From: Rhodococcus sp. Leaf278 | GTDB taxonomy: Bacteria; Actinomycetota; Actinomycetes; Mycobacteriales; Mycobacteriaceae | Direction: 5' to 3' | DNA length: 64,000 bases | Assembly (NCBI RefSeq): GCF_001426085.1 | Contig: NZ_LMRR01000007.1 | Coordinates: forward strand, 143,903 to 207,902 | Part shown: one piece after another, positions 62,245 to 64,000 of the stretch | How the letters are laid out: the number at the start of each line of letters is the position of its first letter | Position numbering within the stretch: position 1 is the stretch's first letter | Program-made: the position numbers and the translations under genes | The notes under the pieces: model-generated | What the model was told of the DNA's origin: nothing | The model's input: only the letters and a program-made list of their open reading frames with translations | The model's database searches: none

Positions 62245-64000
62245 CTAGAACGGCGGTGCTTCTGTGTCGTCTGTTTCGCGCTGTTCGTTGCCAGGCGGGT
62301 TCGGTGGGTGTGGGTAGGCGATGATGCCGGATCGTCTGGGTTTGGTGGGGATGTGTGGGCGCAGGTCGTTGTCGAGGATGGGTACGGCTGTGCCGTTGGC
62401 GGGCAGTGTGATTCGGGTGGTCTTCGAGGTGGATCGCCAGAGGATCGCGCCGCCCGGGAGCATGATCGCGCTCCAGTAGCCGGCGGATTTGACGGTGTGG
62501 TGGAACTCGCACAGGCATTGGAGGTTGTTGACCGTCGTCCAGCCGCCGCCGAGAGGGTTGGCATGGTCGAATGCGATCACGTGGTCGAGTTGGCAGCGGT
62601 CGGCTGGACGCTGGCATCCGGGGAATCGGCAGTGTCGGTCGCGGAGTCGGACGGCTGCGGTGGTCAGGGAATCGGGTCGGTAGATCAGGGCCCGGTCGGT
62701 CAGTGGATCGCGTGCGACGGACTTTCCGAGGGTGGGGTCGGCCGCGATCGCGGCTTCGAGAGCGGCGGCGAGGGAGGCATTGCCGAGATAGATACCTGAA
62801 GGTGTGTGGCCCGCGGGTGTCCGGCCTGCCGCGTGGATCGTCCTGTCGTCGCGCGGGCCTGCGGAGGGTAGGTCGAGGGCAGAGCTGTGCCGTGTGCCCT
62901 TGCCGACGGGGGTGTGGGTGCAGAACAGGGCGGCAGCGGAAGTCAGTGGTCCCAGTCGACGCTGGTGGGGGTTGTCGCTGGCGGCTGCGGGTGCCGGGCC
63001 TGTTTCTAGTGCCGGGCCTGTTGGCGGTGCCTGGCCTTCAGCTGATTTCTGGTGGGAGGCTGCGGGGTCGGATGGTGTTGCAGACGAACGTGATTGCGCA
63101 CAGCTCGATGCGGTATCAGGTGCCGGCGATGCCTGTTCCGGAGACAATCCTGAAGCTGGCGTGGCTTCCGAGGGAGCAGCTGCCTCGTGGTCGGTGGCCG
63201 ACGGTGCGTCCGCCTGCCGGTCGGTCGCCGGTGCACCTGCACGTGTTGCTGCGTTCTTGCGGACAGGATCGGCGGCACCGGGTTCGGGAATTGCCGACGG
63301 GTCGGTCGCAGGTACGGGTGTGGACTCGTCGTTCTCCTCGGACCCGGCAGTCTCGTCGGTTGCGCCATTCTTTTCGATCCCCTCGGACCCACCGGTCTCG
63401 GCCGTCTCGTCGACCGCATCTCCCGGCGTCTCCGGTGCATCTGCTGCGTCTGCTGCGTCTGCGTCGAAATCTGTATCTGTGTCGGCGTCCGTCACCGTTC
63501 CCGCATCGGATCCCGTTGCCGTCCCTGCTTTCTCGCCGCCGCTGCGTCGCTCCCATTCCCCGGTCTCCGGGTTCTGCACCGCCAGGCCGAGCTTCTCGGC
63601 GAGAGTGACCGCCTCGGTGAGCAGGACCTGCCATTGACTGTTGCGCGCCAACTCTCGTGCGAGATCCGGGTCGATCGAGCCATGCCCGGCGAGATACGCA
63701 GGGTTCGCAAGCAACCCGATGAGGGTGGCGATGTCGACGGTGATCATCGTCAACGGCACCCGACGATCCGGCAATGCTGCATCGGCTTTCGGGCAGTCCG
63801 CGCGTTCGCACAAGCACGCCAGGCGGGGTTCACCGTGCATCCTCGCCATGAACGCATCACACAACCGGTCCTGTTTACCGCGGGGGTCTTTCTGGCAGAG
63901 GGTGTCGGCCATCTCCTCGAGCAGCTGCCACGCCGCGGCGGCCTCGGGTGCAGTCAATTCTGCTCGGATTCGCGCCAGTTCCCCGGCCGGGTTGTAGGAC
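62245..64000 (-). CDS. DUF222/HNH endonuclease protein (5' end missing)
   Basis: At least 585 residues are visible; the frame is still open at position 64000, so the start lies outside the window. The N-terminal part is the DUF222 (13E12-repeat) region, followed by a long disordered stretch rich in Asp, Thr, Ala, Pro and Ser. A C-terminal HNH nuclease ends it (CRFPGCQRPADRCQLDHVIAFDHANP and LQCLCEFHHTVK, the Cys pairs flanking a zinc). These proteins are multicopy in mycobacteria and Rhodococcus and their role is unknown. It converges with the flavin fusion gene 23 bp away. Confidence 0.88.
   Translation of the reverse strand, partial: SYNPAGELARIRAELTAPEAAAAWQLLEEMADTLCQKDPRGKQDRLCDAFMARMHGEPRLACLCERADCPKADAALPDRRVPLTMITVDIATLIGLLANPAYLAGHGSIDPDLARELARNSQWQVLLTEAVTLAEKLGLAVQNPETGEWERRSGGEKAGTATGSDAGTVTDADTDTDFDADAADAADAPETPGDAVDETAETGGSEGIEKNGATDETAGSEENDESTPVPATDPSAIPEPGAADPVRKNAATRAGAPATDRQADAPSATDHEAAAPSEATPASGLSPEQASPAPDTASSCAQSRSSATPSDPAASHQKSAEGQAPPTGPALETGPAPAAASDNPHQRRLGPLTSAAALFCTHTPVGKGTRHSSALDLPSAGPRDDRTIHAAGRTPAGHTPSGIYLGNASLAAALEAAIAADPTLGKSVARDPLTDRALIYRPDSLTTAAVRLRDRHCRFPGCQRPADRCQLDHVIAFDHANPLGGGWTTVNNLQCLCEFHHTVKSAGYWSAIMLPGGAILWRSTSKTTRITLPANGTAVPILDNDLRPHIPTKPRRSGIIAYPHPPNPPGNEQRETDDTEAPPF

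Overview
The window is GC-rich chromosomal DNA from an actinobacterium of the Nocardiaceae, most likely Rhodococcus or a close relative. This is inferred from four things. The gene order from the pyrophosphatase gene back to coaX matches the mycobacterial/rhodococcal folate-pantothenate-ftsH region (ppa, dacB, metalloprotease, tilS, hpt, ftsH, folE, folP, folB, folK, DUF3180, DUF6779, DUF2520, panC, panD, coaX). Many start codons overlap the previous stop codon (ATGA, GTGA), and GTG/TTG starts and apparently leaderless genes are common. There is also an actinobacterial-type SAM-IV riboswitch. No tRNA, rRNA, CRISPR array, insertion sequence or prophage was recognised, and the window is mostly tightly packed protein genes.

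Layout. 65-1147 (minus): cysteine dioxygenase and a rhodanese, preceded by a 12-codon cysteine-rich leader ORF. 1218-16154 (minus): the conserved housekeeping block for pantothenate/CoA, folate, FtsH, hypoxanthine salvage, tRNA-Ile lysidine modification and a PBP4-type carboxypeptidase. 16298-17311 (plus): inorganic pyrophosphatase and a PAS protein. 17349-19777 (minus): a diguanylate cyclase, a MarR regulator and a dienoyl-CoA isomerase-like crotonase. 19897-23896: an OHCU-decarboxylase-like protein lacking its usual catalytic motifs, a TetR regulator with a clear palindromic operator, a membrane protein coupled to allantoicase, and a YbaK-type deacylase. 23915-26113 (minus): a sulfur unit with a promoter, SAM-IV riboswitch, class V aminotransferase (cysteine desulfurase/selenocysteine lyase-like), a 42-aa leader-type peptide and a lone luciferase-like C-terminal domain.

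26264-31539 (plus): a Pls/PosA-type NRPS-like protein coupled to a short M1 metallopeptidase. 31627-39827 (minus): a membrane protein, a lipoprotein fused in frame to an upstream MFS gene across a palindrome, a GntR regulator, two tiny proteins, DUF2752, a cupredoxin lipoprotein, MerR-HEAT and HEAT proteins, and a FUSC membrane protein. 39850-45882: an acetoin/2,3-butanediol module (GAF regulator, acetoin reductase, butanediol dehydrogenase), a lipoprotein, and a divergent flavin monooxygenase. The dehydrogenase and the monooxygenase share the same TGCAAC-N4-TGCAAC upstream motif. 45976-52965 (minus): NDH-2, carboxylesterase, aldo/keto reductase, a membrane protein, a MarR/DJ-1 pair with two perfect operators, and a uridine kinase-like protein. 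53061-62221: ArsR/SRPBCC, acyl-CoA dehydrogenase/SDR/sulfurtransferase, an old yellow enzyme, and a CGNR regulator divergent from an alpha/beta hydrolase and a flavin reductase fusion. 62245-64000 (minus): a DUF222/HNH protein running off the end.

The most notable theme is sulfur. Three different candidate sulfur-sensing RNA devices lie in the first 27 kb: a Cys-codon leader ORF before cysteine dioxygenase, a SAM-IV riboswitch before the class V aminotransferase, and a second leader-type peptide inside that operon. The second theme is the shared direct-repeat motif that suggests one regulon for butanediol/acetoin oxidation and the flavin monooxygenase.
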